Shown piece after piece: positions 27,701 through 35,894 of a DNA stretch of 64,000 nucleotides. A program made the position numbers and the translations under genes. Source of the DNA: Pedobacter chitinilyticus (GTDB lineage Bacteria > Bacteroidota > Bacteroidia > Sphingobacteriales > Sphingobacteriaceae); NCBI RefSeq assembly GCF_003313385.1, contig NZ_QMHN01000002.1, positions 258,603-322,602 on the forward strand. Direction: 5' to 3'. The notes below the pieces were generated by a model. It was given only the letters and a program-made list of their open reading frames with translations. It did no database searches and was not told where the DNA came from. Every line of letters begins with the position of its first letter. The first letter of the stretch is position 1.

Positions 27701-27743
27701 AGTTCCAGCCGTTTACTCTTTTGGATTAAATGTAACTTTTTAA
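24717..27743 (+). CDS. SusC/RagA family TonB-linked outer membrane protein
   Basis: 1008 residues, normal for SusC. It is the outer-membrane channel that pulls oligosaccharides into the periplasm using TonB energy. In order: signal peptide ending AFAQ, CarboxypepD_reg-like domain (VTGVVKDDQNLPIPSVSIMI), a TonB-box-like VVVVGYGTQKK segment, plug domain (DVTGSISSVKGEDIE, AALQGKVPGM, PLYVVDG, RDASSTAIYGLRGANGVI), and a long beta-barrel ending in a terminal Phe (NVTF). It is followed after 23 nt by its SusD partner. Specificity cannot be read from it; the downstream enzymes suggest a glucan. Confidence 0.97.
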   Translation: MKKIFTELSVLACFCLLLLSDVAFAQNVTVTGVVKDDQNLPIPSVSIMIKGTSNGVQTNAAGSYTISAPANATLVFSFIGFANQEIPVNNRTTINVTLLPSANDLQQVVVVGYGTQKKADVTGSISSVKGEDIEKFTVTNPIAALQGKVPGMTVANSGAPGASPIVRLRGIASTKYADPLYVVDGLLQDNIDFLNPNDIESIDLLRDASSTAIYGLRGANGVIAITTKRAAKGKTTINFQSTVGVQHVANRIDVVDADGFKKLYSAQLANAGLPPFDYTNFTANTDWQDQVLRNATINTNSLTISNSGEKSTTLLNVGYNNQDGVVKYNNYKKFVARLNEEIRINNNIKVGGNITGFHWRNQPTSVTLNRAIWAAPIAPIQVNDNTYYQMPSFQTQVLNPVAEMNRNRNTSINRGYRFNGSLYAEVKFLKDFTWKSTVYADLGFNNARSYTPLPFRFVRLGEGTLPTETVYDNSARTTVAQNTFEGRKYQQDHTLSYSKELNGGHRIDAVVGFTTVYMSNTSLNGSRRDTTLNVPFDPKFWYLSNNIINENNPTFNGGGGSEESNAGGFARVSYAYKNKYLLNATIRRDGSSRFAPKNRWGTFGSVGLGWVASEEDFFKNNIKGIDFLKLRAAWGRLGNSNGVDPNLYQLALTTGESAVFGNNVYPSIRNAYLPDENLRFEIVQGVDVGVELRALRSRLSAEVTYYNKTTDGILTQVILPSVSDNYFTNLGKLTNKGVEVSLGWNDVIGSDFRYNVTGNFSYNKNVVNSIGNTSNFQIVRGGGTNVTETGRSVGYFFGYKQIGIYQSSADLAKMASFPDSAPGDIAFQDTNGDGVINPLDRTYLGTPFPPYSYGLNLSMSYKGFDVAIEGQGVAGNHIYTQRRTGSFAVLNYETNRLNAWTAPGTSNVEPIINRNRANNYLFSSYFLEPGDYFRIRNVQLGYAFANAAMKSIGVQKLRLFISGQNIKTWTKATGYTPEAQISDMLQSGADNGIYPVPAVYSFGLNVTF

Positions 27744-27766
27744 CCACCGTAATTAATTTTTGAAAA

Positions 27767-29317
27767 ATGAAAACATTATATAAAACAACAAAGAAAATTG
27801 GTGTAGCGTGTTTAGCAATAGCGCTTATGGCATCAATCTCTAGCTGTAAAAAATTTCTAGATACACAAAGACAAGGACAGTATACCGACGAGGACTATCC
27901 TTACCCAGGAGGTTCAGGCCCATATGACCAATATATTTTTGCGGCCTATAAAAGTTTAAGAGCATACGGTGTGCATTCCTTTGGCTTTGTTCTTTCTACA
28001 GCAGTAAGAAGCGATGACTCAGATATTGGCAGTTCTCCTGGTGATGGCGGTGCAAACGTACAAACCTTTGAAACATTTCCACTTTCACCTGCTAACGGCA
28101 TTATTAACGGCATGTGGGTAGAATATTATGGAATGATAGACAAATGCAATATCGTGTTAGACCAAATTGAGAATAACAAAGAGATTGTTGCTACTGATGC
28201 AAATAAAATCCAATCTCAGGCAGAAGCTAGATTTTTAAGAGCTTACGCTTACTTTAACATGGTAAGATTCTTTGGTAGAATTCCTTTAGTGACCAAACCG
28301 CAAACACCTGGACAACCTGGTGTACCACAAAGCACACCAGCGCAAGCCTATGCCTTAATTGAAAGCGATTTACAATTTGCGGCAACAAACCTGCCTCCTA
28401 CTTGGGACCCGCGCTTTGTTGGACGTGCAACTAGCGGTGCCGCAAACGGGCTATTAGCTAAAGTTTATTTAACTCAACAAAAGTGGGGAGCAGCAATGGC
28501 TGCAGCTAACTTAGTGATGACTAGCGGACAATACAATTTAAATACTCCTTACAGCGAAATTTTCAAGGAGGAAGGAGAAAACAGTAAAGAAAGTGTTTTT
28601 GAAGTGCAAGCAACCGCAACAGCTGCTATTCCAACAAATAACGGTGTACAGTACGCCGCAAATCAAGGCGTTAGAGCTTCTGGCGATTGGAACCTTGGAG
28701 ACGGCTTCAACGTACCCAACACCACCTTAGATTTAGCATATGAACCTAATGATCCTCGTAAGGCCCGAACCTTCCTTTATAGAAGCACTGGTACCACTAC
28801 TTACCGATCAGTATATGGTGATGCAACAGGTACTACTTGGCAAAATCCAATTTATAATCACAAAGTTTATACTAATCCAGCCAGAAGAGCTTCAATTGGC
28901 AACAGATTTGGTTGGTGGATGAACATAAGAATATTACGCTACGCAGATGTGGTATTAATGTACGCTGAGGCAGCCAACGAAGTGGGTGGCACCGCTAATT
29001 TTACCGCAGCTACAAACGCTTTAAACAGTGTTAGAGCGAGAGCAAGACAGGGAGCCCCTGCTGGAACATTACCTGATATCGTTTTTGTAGACCAAGCGCA
29101 ATTGAGACAAGCTATCCGTCAAGAAAGAAGAGTAGAGTTGGCAATGGAACACGACCGCTTCTTCGACTTAGTAAGATGGGGCATTTCAGGGGCAGCAATG
29201 GCTGCCGCAAACAGACCTAATTTTGCTGAATTCCGCGACGTATTAATGCCTATCCCTATTGTTCAAATAGACTTAAGTAAAGAACCTAATAAGTTAACCC
29301 AAAACACGGGCTATTAA
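27767..29317 (+). CDS. RagB/SusD family nutrient uptake outer membrane lipoprotein
   Basis: 516 residues, full length. A lipoprotein signal ends at SISSCKK, so the protein is anchored on the cell surface and forms a lid on the SusC channel. The SusD fold is supported by the N-terminal FLDTQRQGQYTD, the TPR-like helices (AEARFLRAYAYFNMVRFFG), VLMYAEAANE, NSVRARAR and the characteristic RQERRVELAMEHDRFFDLVRWG. It comes 23 nt after SusC and 11 nt before the LamG gene, one transcript. Confidence 0.97.
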   Translation: MKTLYKTTKKIGVACLAIALMASISSCKKFLDTQRQGQYTDEDYPYPGGSGPYDQYIFAAYKSLRAYGVHSFGFVLSTAVRSDDSDIGSSPGDGGANVQTFETFPLSPANGIINGMWVEYYGMIDKCNIVLDQIENNKEIVATDANKIQSQAEARFLRAYAYFNMVRFFGRIPLVTKPQTPGQPGVPQSTPAQAYALIESDLQFAATNLPPTWDPRFVGRATSGAANGLLAKVYLTQQKWGAAMAAANLVMTSGQYNLNTPYSEIFKEEGENSKESVFEVQATATAAIPTNNGVQYAANQGVRASGDWNLGDGFNVPNTTLDLAYEPNDPRKARTFLYRSTGTTTYRSVYGDATGTTWQNPIYNHKVYTNPARRASIGNRFGWWMNIRILRYADVVLMYAEAANEVGGTANFTAATNALNSVRARARQGAPAGTLPDIVFVDQAQLRQAIRQERRVELAMEHDRFFDLVRWGISGAAMAAANRPNFAEFRDVLMPIPIVQIDLSKEPNKLTQNTGY

Positions 29318-29328
29318 TCATTACTCAT

Positions 29329-30216
29329 ATGAAATTTTCAAATATATATACAAAGGGTTGTTTGCTAGCATTAACACTAGCAGCAACTGCTTTCTCTTCT
29401 TGCAAAAAAGACGGAAACCCAAACAATTTGCCAGAGGTTAGTCCTGCGGATTATGAAGGCACCATCGATGGTTTCAGAACGACCGAAGACGTTTTCAAAG
29501 AGAATATGGTGGCGTACTTTACTTTTGATGACACTTATAATGAAAAGCTTTCCAATACTGCGCCAACCTTAAAAAACGGTGATAGTTTTGTGGCAGGTTT
29601 TAAGGGTAAAGCGTTAAACTTAAACTCAGGATATGTTTATTATGGCACACAATTCAATGCCTTTAAAACAGACGTATTCAAAAGCTTTACCATCAGTCAG
29701 TGGATCAAGATTTTAAACAACGGCACCAAACGTACCATGTTGTTAACCATTGCCAGACCAGGCGTGCTTCAAGGCAACTTGAACATTAACTTAAATACGC
29801 AAGCAAGACCAGCCACCAATTTAGATTTTATTGGTATCAATCCTATTTTTGCAACCGTAGGCGGGGGTACACAAGATAACTTAAACAATACCACTTCTCC
29901 TAAAATTGGCAACGACAACTGGGTTCACTTAGTAATTGCTTACAACGGTTTAACAGGAAGGTTTAACATTGTTGCAAATGGTGTTAATATTGGTAGTTTT
30001 TCCGACAGAGGTGTAGGAAACAATCTTTTCAAATCTTACGAACCTAGCGAGCTAATTTTTGGCGCCAACTACAACCTAATTCCAGGAAAAACGGTGAATG
30101 CTGATGTAGCTTATGCTCCAATGACGGGTGTAATCGACGAAGTAAGGATCTACAACAGATTCATGCCAGATGCGATTGCAAAAGCCCTTTACAACTTAGG
30201 TAAAGCAGGTAAATAA
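29329..30216 (+). CDS. LamG-like surface lipoprotein of the utilisation locus
   Basis: 295 residues. A lipoprotein signal ends at SSCKKDG. A LamG/concanavalin-like beta-sandwich covers about 65-290: ENMVAYFTFDDTYNEKLS, GFKGKALNLNSGYVYYG, FTISQWIKI, and the closing GVIDEVRIYNRFM. In position (third after SusC and SusD) and build it matches surface glycan-binding proteins of utilisation loci, helping to hold the polysaccharide. It may instead be enzymatic, but no catalytic signature is visible. A strong terminator follows, suggesting expression may drop before the glycosidase genes. Confidence 0.85.
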   Translation: MKFSNIYTKGCLLALTLAATAFSSCKKDGNPNNLPEVSPADYEGTIDGFRTTEDVFKENMVAYFTFDDTYNEKLSNTAPTLKNGDSFVAGFKGKALNLNSGYVYYGTQFNAFKTDVFKSFTISQWIKILNNGTKRTMLLTIARPGVLQGNLNINLNTQARPATNLDFIGINPIFATVGGGTQDNLNNTTSPKIGNDNWVHLVIAYNGLTGRFNIVANGVNIGSFSDRGVGNNLFKSYEPSELIFGANYNLIPGKTVNADVAYAPMTGVIDEVRIYNRFMPDAIAKALYNLGKAGK

Positions 30217-30229
30217 TTATTAAAAACAT

Positions 30230-30260
30230 AAAGGCACAGTGTTATGCTGTGCCTTTTTTT
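30230..30260 (+). terminator. intrinsic terminator inside the utilisation locus
   Basis: AAAGGCACAG (30230-30239) pairs with CTGTGCCTTT (30247-30256), with a 7-base loop and a T run to 30260. It follows the LamG gene and overlaps the first in-frame ATG (30244) of the next frame. Confidence 0.8.
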
Positions 30261-30285
30261 GAAATCCTTTCATAAAACTTTTGTT

Positions 30286-31959
30286 GTGAATCATCTTAGA
30301 ACGTCACCCTTTATTCATCAATTTTTCTGTTTGTGTTTAGGCATCACAGTTCTCTTTTCCTGCAAAAAAAATAATTCAAATCAACCTATAAATACCGATA
30401 CTTCTTTACATTTTTCTGTAAATGGAGTTAGTAACGGCAGTTTAAAATACACCAATCTTCCCCTTAAACCAGTCGTAAAATTTACTTTCACCGAAGCCAT
30501 AAATCCAGCTACCGTAACCAGTAGCATTTTATTAAAAGATGCTTCAGGAACAACCGTTCCTGTATTTGTCACCTATGAAGGCAACAACAAAATTGCAAAT
30601 GTAACGCCTCAAAACAACCTCTCTTCGTTTAGCAGTTACGAACTTGCGGTGAACGACCAACTCAAATCAGCTGGCGGTGGCCGACTGATCAATCCCGTGA
30701 TTATTACCCTCATCTCAGGCTTAGATGATACCGATAAATTTCCAAGAATAAGTGACGACGAGCTCCTTACCCTTGTCCAAAAACAAACCTTTAAATACTT
30801 CTGGGATTTTGCCCATCCCGTAAGTGGTATGGCCAGAGAAAGAAATACTTCTGGCAACACCGTTACCTCTGGAGGATCTGGTTTTGGTGTAATGGCCCTC
30901 GTTACTGGTATTCACCGTAATTTTATCAGCAGGGCTGATGGACTTGCCAGAACCCAACAGATCGTGAACTTCTTAAAAACAGCCGATCGCTTCCATGGCG
31001 CTTATTCGCATTGGATAGACGGTAACACAGGGAAAGCCATCGCTTTTAGCGCCAAAGATAACGGTGGCGATTTGGTAGAAACTTCCCTGTTAATGGCTGG
31101 CCTTTTAACGGCACGTCAATATTTTGATGGAACCTCTGCTGCCGAAACCAACTTAAAAAACGACATCACCACCTTATACAACCAAGTAGAATGGGACTGG
31201 TACCGCAATGGAACCAATTCACTTTTTTGGCACTGGAGCCCCAACTACAATTGGGACATGAACCTTAAAATACAAGGGTGGAATGAATGTTTAATTACCT
31301 ATGTACTTGCGGCGTCCTCCCCTACCCATAGTATTCCAAAAAATGTATATGATGAGGGCTGGGCCAGAAATGGGGCCATGAAAAACGGCAGCACCTATTA
31401 TGGCGTACAACTCCCATTAGGCAATGCAAATGGTGGGCCTTTGTTCCTTTCGCAGTATTCGTTCCTAGGAATTAACCCCAACGGATTAAGCGACGCATAT
31501 GCCAATTACGAAACGCAAAACAAAGCGCACGCCATGATTAACTATAATTACTGCGTGGCCAATCCAGTAAAACATAATGGTTATGGCGCAAATTGTTGGG
31601 GACTAACGGCCAGTGATATTCCTAATGGATATACCGCTAGCTCACCAACTAATGACAGAGGAGTAATTGCGCCTACCGCAGCATTAGCTTCGTTTCCATA
31701 TACCCCAACACAATCGATGGCGGCCCTTAAGTTCTTTTATTACAAATTGGGAGACAAGCTTTGGAAGGAATACGGTTTTATTGATGCCTTTAACCTCAAC
31801 GATCCTTGGTTTGCCAGCTCATTTTTAGCCATTGATCAAGGTCCAATCATCATTATGATTGAGAACTATCGAAGCAAGTTATTATGGAACCTCTTTATGA
31901 GTGCTCCCGAAATTAAAACAGGAATGAAAACACTCGGATTTTCGAGCCCGAATTTATAA
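30286..31959 (+). CDS. PF10091 glucoamylase-family (GH144-like) lipoprotein with N-terminal Ig-like domain
   Basis: 557 residues from a GTG at 30286; this gives a normal lipoprotein signal ending FSCKK. The ATG at 30244 lies inside a terminator hairpin and would put 14 odd residues in front. Residues about 40-145 are an Ig-like (Big_5-type) domain, then the catalytic-type domain from about 155: ELLTLVQKQTFKYFWDFAHP, TADRFHGAYSHW, GGDLVETSLL, FWHWSPNYNWDM, WNECLITYVLAASSPTH and a final DQGPIIIMIENYRS. PF10091 includes GH144 endo-beta-1,2-glucanases, so it probably cuts a beta-1,2-glucan at the surface or in the periplasm. A paralogue follows. Confidence 0.85.
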   Translation: MNHLRTSPFIHQFFCLCLGITVLFSCKKNNSNQPINTDTSLHFSVNGVSNGSLKYTNLPLKPVVKFTFTEAINPATVTSSILLKDASGTTVPVFVTYEGNNKIANVTPQNNLSSFSSYELAVNDQLKSAGGGRLINPVIITLISGLDDTDKFPRISDDELLTLVQKQTFKYFWDFAHPVSGMARERNTSGNTVTSGGSGFGVMALVTGIHRNFISRADGLARTQQIVNFLKTADRFHGAYSHWIDGNTGKAIAFSAKDNGGDLVETSLLMAGLLTARQYFDGTSAAETNLKNDITTLYNQVEWDWYRNGTNSLFWHWSPNYNWDMNLKIQGWNECLITYVLAASSPTHSIPKNVYDEGWARNGAMKNGSTYYGVQLPLGNANGGPLFLSQYSFLGINPNGLSDAYANYETQNKAHAMINYNYCVANPVKHNGYGANCWGLTASDIPNGYTASSPTNDRGVIAPTAALASFPYTPTQSMAALKFFYYKLGDKLWKEYGFIDAFNLNDPWFASSFLAIDQGPIIIMIENYRSKLLWNLFMSAPEIKTGMKTLGFSSPNL

Positions 31960-31968
31960 TACACACAA

Positions 31969-33294
31969 ATGAAATTAAAGTACTTTATTCCCATCATTGC
32001 CCTTTTAGGTAGCTGCTCGGTTAGTAAAACCAGCAATCAAAGTAAAAAACTTACCGACGATGAATTGCTCACGGTAATACAAAAACAAACCTATAAGTAT
32101 TTTTACGAAGGTGCCGAACCTGTTTCTGGCCTTTCAAGAGAACGCTATCACAGCGATAATGTATATCCACAAAACGACAAGGATGTAATTGCTACTGGGG
32201 CCAGTGGCTTTGGCATTATGGGCACTATTGTGGCTATCGAACGCAAGTTCATTACTCGCGAACAAGGTTATGCCCACCTTAAAAAAGGACTTGATTTTTT
32301 GGCAAAAGCCGATAGATTTCATGGTGTTTGGCCGCACTGGATGCTGCCTAGTGGCAAAGCAAAAGCTTTCGGCAAAAACGATGATGCCGGCGATTTGGTA
32401 GAAACCTCTTTTTTAGCACAGGCATTGGTTTGTGTACGTCAATATTATGCCAATGGAAACGAACAAGAAAAAGCTTTGGCTCAAAAAGCCGATGAACTAT
32501 GGAAAGGCATTGACTGGAATTTTTATAGAAAAAACAATGAAAACGTACTTTACTGGCATTGGTCACCAAACTCTGGCTGGAAAATGAACTTCGCCATTAC
32601 GGGCTATAACGAATGTCTAATTACCTATATCATGGCAGCTTGCTCTCCTACTCACGGCGTACCCCCAGAGGTTTATCATCAAGGTTGGGCGAAAAGCGGT
32701 GCCATTAACACCAATATTTCCCTTTACGGACATCCTGTAAAGTTAAAGCACAACGTAGTAGGCGAAAGTGTTGGACCACTTTTTTGGGCACATTATTCTT
32801 ATCTGGGCCTTAATCCAAAAGGGTTGAAAGATAAATACGCTGATTATTGGGAAGAAAACAAAAGCCACACGCTTATTAACTACGACTATGCCATTGCTAA
32901 TCCGAAAGGTTTTAAAGGTTATGGCAAAAACTCGTGGGGCTTAACGGCCAGCTATTCTGTAAAAGGGTATGCTGCACACATGCCCAATGAAGATTTTGGG
33001 GTAATTAGTCCAACGGCAGCCCTGTCCTCTTATCCTTATGCACCAAAAGAAAGCATGCAGGTAATGAGACATTTGTATGAAGACATGAAAGATAAAGTTT
33101 GGGGCGAATTTGGATTTTATGATGCCTACAGCGAAACCGCCAACTGGTATCCGAAAAGATACATCGGTATTGATCAAGGTCCAATTGTAGTGATGATAGA
33201 AAATGGAAGAACTGGGCTTTTATGGAAGCTTTTCATGAGTGCACCAGAGATACAAACAGGATTAACAAAACTAGGTTTTACCTATTCAAAATAG
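31969..33294 (+). CDS. PF10091 glucoamylase-family (GH144-like) lipoprotein
   Basis: 441 residues. Lipoprotein signal with LGSC (Cys16). One PF10091 domain with the same blocks as the preceding paralogue: ELLTVIQKQTYKYF, KADRFHGVWPHW, GDLVETSFLA (Asp142, Glu145), WHWSPN, GYNECLITY (Glu215), CSPTHGVP, GLTASYSVKGY. The D-x-x-E pair and the later Glu match, from memory, the spacing of acidic residues in characterised GH144 beta-1,2-glucanases. It starts 9 nt after its paralogue and ends 10 nt before the GH3 gene, so all three are co-transcribed. It lacks the Ig-like domain. Confidence 0.87.
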   Translation: MKLKYFIPIIALLGSCSVSKTSNQSKKLTDDELLTVIQKQTYKYFYEGAEPVSGLSRERYHSDNVYPQNDKDVIATGASGFGIMGTIVAIERKFITREQGYAHLKKGLDFLAKADRFHGVWPHWMLPSGKAKAFGKNDDAGDLVETSFLAQALVCVRQYYANGNEQEKALAQKADELWKGIDWNFYRKNNENVLYWHWSPNSGWKMNFAITGYNECLITYIMAACSPTHGVPPEVYHQGWAKSGAINTNISLYGHPVKLKHNVVGESVGPLFWAHYSYLGLNPKGLKDKYADYWEENKSHTLINYDYAIANPKGFKGYGKNSWGLTASYSVKGYAAHMPNEDFGVISPTAALSSYPYAPKESMQVMRHLYEDMKDKVWGEFGFYDAYSETANWYPKRYIGIDQGPIVVMIENGRTGLLWKLFMSAPEIQTGLTKLGFTYSK

Positions 33295-33304
33295 AGATTA
33301 TAGC

Positions 33305-35596
33305 ATGAAGAAAATCATTATAGCATTTGCCGCGGCCCTAACATTACCTGCTTTTGCGCAAAAAGCGAAAACAGTTGTCACCGAGAAACAGAAAATGGAT
33401 GCCTTCATCAAAAACCTCATGGCTAAAATGACGGTAGATGAAAAAATTGGACAATTGAACCTTGTTACTGGTGGCGAAGCAACCACTGGAGCGGCAGTAA
33501 GTACAGGCGTAGAATCTAAAATTGCCAAAGGAAATGTTGGGGGAATTTTTAGTTTAACTACCCCTCAAAAAATCCGCAAAGCACAGGAAATCGCTATGCG
33601 TAGCCGATTAAAAATTCCTTTGATTTTTGGACAGGACGTCATTCATGGATATAAAACAACCTTTCCTATTCCATTGGCATTAGCTGCCAGTTGGGACATG
33701 TCGTTAATTGAAAAAACAGCAAGAGTAGCGGCTACTGAAGCCACTGCCGATGGTTTAAATTGGACCTTTTCACCAATGGTAGATTTATCTCGCGACCCAC
33801 GTTGGGGCCGTGTAGCTGAAGGAAATGGAGAAGATCCATTCTTAAGTTCTGCCATTGCCAAAGCCATGGTAAAAGGCTACCAAGGCAATGACCTAAAAGA
33901 AGTAAACACCATGATGGCCTGTGTAAAACATTTGGCTTTATATGGTGCTGCTGAAGGCGGTAGAGATTACAACACCACTGACATGAGCTTGGACAGGATG
34001 TATAACGAATACCTTCCTCCATACAAAGCGGCAATAGATGCTGGCGCTGGTAGTGTAATGGTTTCTTTTAACGACATTAACGGTGTACCTGCTACGGCCA
34101 ACAAATGGCTATTAACCGATTTACTTAGAAAACAATGGGGTTTTACAGGCTTTGTAGCTTCAGATTATACTGGGGTGAGTGAGCTAGTACCACACGGGCT
34201 GGGCGATTTAAAACAAGTATCGGGCTTAGCCTTAAAAGCTGGAACAGATATGGATATGGTGAGCGAAGGATTTTTAACTACCCTTGCTCAGTCTTTAAAA
34301 GAAGGCAAAGTGACGATTGCTCAAATCAACAATGCTTGCCGTTTAATTTTAGAAGCAAAATACAAATTGGGTTTATTTGATGATCCATTCAAATATTGCA
34401 GCGAAGAAAGAGCGGCCAAAGAAATTTTAACCGCAGACAACTTACAGTTTGCCCGTGAAACGGCTACCAAAACGTTTGTGCTGTTAAAAAATGAGAATCA
34501 AACCCTTCCTTTGCAGAAAAAAGGCACCATTGCCTTAGTGGGCCCTTTGGCCAATACCAGATCAAATATGCCTGGTACTTGGAGCGTAAATGCCGATTTT
34601 GCTCGTATCCCTACCCTATTGGAAAGTCTAACCACCGTAGCAGGTAAAGACGTAAAAATTCTGCACGCCTTAGGTTCAAACCTCATTGGCGATCCTAATC
34701 AGCAAATTTGGGGTACTGCCCACGGACGTGATATCCCAAGGGACAATAGACCTGAAAGCGAAATCATTGCCGAAGCGGTAAAAATTGCAGAAAAGGCTGA
34801 TGTGGTAATAGCTGCTTTAGGCGAAGCTTCTGAAATGAGCGGCGAAAGCTCAAGTCGTACCGATATTGGCATTCCTGATACACAAAGAAGATTATTGGCG
34901 GCCTTATTACAAACAGGCAAACCTGTAGTGTTGGTTTTATTTGCTGGCAGACCAATGACCTTAACTTGGGAGCAGCAAAACGTACCCGCCATTTTAAACG
35001 TTTGGTTTGGTGGCGTGGAAGCAGCACATGCCATTAGCGATGTATTGTTTGGTGATGTAAACCCTTCTGGTAAAATCACCATGACTTTCCCTCAAAACGT
35101 TGGTCAAATACCACTTTATTACGCCCATAAAATGACGGGTCGTCCACTAGGTAACAACAAATGGTTTACCCGTTTTCTTTCTAACTATTTAGACGTGAGC
35201 AATGAGCCTTTATATCCTTTTGGTTATGGTTTAAGCTATACCACGTTTAATTACGGTGATGTTAAAATTAGTAACAACAGCTTTAAACCTGGTCAAAAAA
35301 TTACAGTAAGTACTAGGGTAACCAACAGTGGTAAACGAGCAGGAGAAGAAGTAGTGCAGCTTTACATCCGCGATTTGGTAGGAACTAGCACAAGACCAGT
35401 TAAAGAACTGAAAGGCTTCCAAAAAATCAGCCTTCAACCTGGCGAAACCAAAAACGTAAGCTTTACCATCTCAGAAGAAATGTTGAGGTTTTACAACAGC
35501 GAACTTAAATTCGTTTCTGAAGCAGGAGATTTCAAAGCCTTTATTGGTACAAATTCAAGAGATGTCAAAGAGGTTGATTTTAAGTTAGTGAAGTAA
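33305..35596 (+). CDS. bglX: GH3 beta-glucosidase
   Basis: 763 residues, the normal length for BglX-type GH3. A signal peptide ends in AFAQ, so it is periplasmic. The TIM-barrel domain contains the catalytic Asp287 in GFVASDYTG, plus DVIHGYKTTFPIP, FSPMVDLSRDPRWGR and CVKHLALYGAAEGGRDY; the second domain has ALGEASEMSGES, and a C-terminal fibronectin-III-like domain (GEEVVQLYIRD, ELKGFQKI) closes it. It removes terminal glucose from beta-gluco-oligosaccharides; the neighbouring GH144-like enzymes suggest sophoro-oligosaccharides. It ends the operon. Confidence 0.95.
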   Translation: MKKIIIAFAAALTLPAFAQKAKTVVTEKQKMDAFIKNLMAKMTVDEKIGQLNLVTGGEATTGAAVSTGVESKIAKGNVGGIFSLTTPQKIRKAQEIAMRSRLKIPLIFGQDVIHGYKTTFPIPLALAASWDMSLIEKTARVAATEATADGLNWTFSPMVDLSRDPRWGRVAEGNGEDPFLSSAIAKAMVKGYQGNDLKEVNTMMACVKHLALYGAAEGGRDYNTTDMSLDRMYNEYLPPYKAAIDAGAGSVMVSFNDINGVPATANKWLLTDLLRKQWGFTGFVASDYTGVSELVPHGLGDLKQVSGLALKAGTDMDMVSEGFLTTLAQSLKEGKVTIAQINNACRLILEAKYKLGLFDDPFKYCSEERAAKEILTADNLQFARETATKTFVLLKNENQTLPLQKKGTIALVGPLANTRSNMPGTWSVNADFARIPTLLESLTTVAGKDVKILHALGSNLIGDPNQQIWGTAHGRDIPRDNRPESEIIAEAVKIAEKADVVIAALGEASEMSGESSSRTDIGIPDTQRRLLAALLQTGKPVVLVLFAGRPMTLTWEQQNVPAILNVWFGGVEAAHAISDVLFGDVNPSGKITMTFPQNVGQIPLYYAHKMTGRPLGNNKWFTRFLSNYLDVSNEPLYPFGYGLSYTTFNYGDVKISNNSFKPGQKITVSTRVTNSGKRAGEEVVQLYIRDLVGTSTRPVKELKGFQKISLQPGETKNVSFTISEEMLRFYNSELKFVSEAGDFKAFIGTNSRDVKEVDFKLVK

Positions 35597-35618
35597 TTTG
35601 CTAGTTTAAATAGGCTCC

Positions 35619-35657
35619 TTAAGACTTACGAAGTTTTTGAAACTTCGTAAGTCTTAA
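35619..35657. terminator. 18-bp hairpin, family AGACTTACGAAG, after bglX
   Basis: TTAAGACTTACGAAGTTT (35619-35636) and its exact reverse complement (35640-35657), loop of 3, 22 nt after the bglX stop. It is followed by an A run, so on the minus strand it would have T run as well. Confidence 0.6.
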
Positions 35658-35667
35658 AAAAAGGCAT

Positions 35668-35848
35668 CGTCATTTCGACGATAGGAGAAATCTAGCAACT
35701 TTATAGTGTCGCATTAGATTTCTCTCCTTAAATTTTAGATCAAAATGACGAAAATATTGAAGTATGCTCTTGTCATTTAAAGGACAGCAAAGAATATTTG
35801 GCATTAAAGCCAACAAATCGTTAGATTTCTCCTATCGTCGAAATGACG
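35668..35848. repeat. 181-bp element with perfect 27-bp terminal inverted repeats
   Basis: The bases at 35668-35694 (starting CGTCATTTCGACGATAGGAG) and 35822-35848 (ending CGTCGAAATGACG) are exact reverse complements over 27 bp. Inside, near 35718-35755, is a third diverged arm (TAGATTTCTCTCC ... AAAATGACG). There is no gene. It looks like a MITE-like element or a compound of two GTCATTTCGA units; no obvious target-site duplication was seen. Confidence 0.75.
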
Positions 35849-35894
35849 GGTAGGAATAGTGATGGAAATGAAAGAATAACATGAATTGAATAAT

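Noticed and set aside
34699..35082. Minus-strand open frame of 127 codons inside bglX
   Set aside because: Antisense to conserved GH3 residues; composition is that of a mirrored coding strand.
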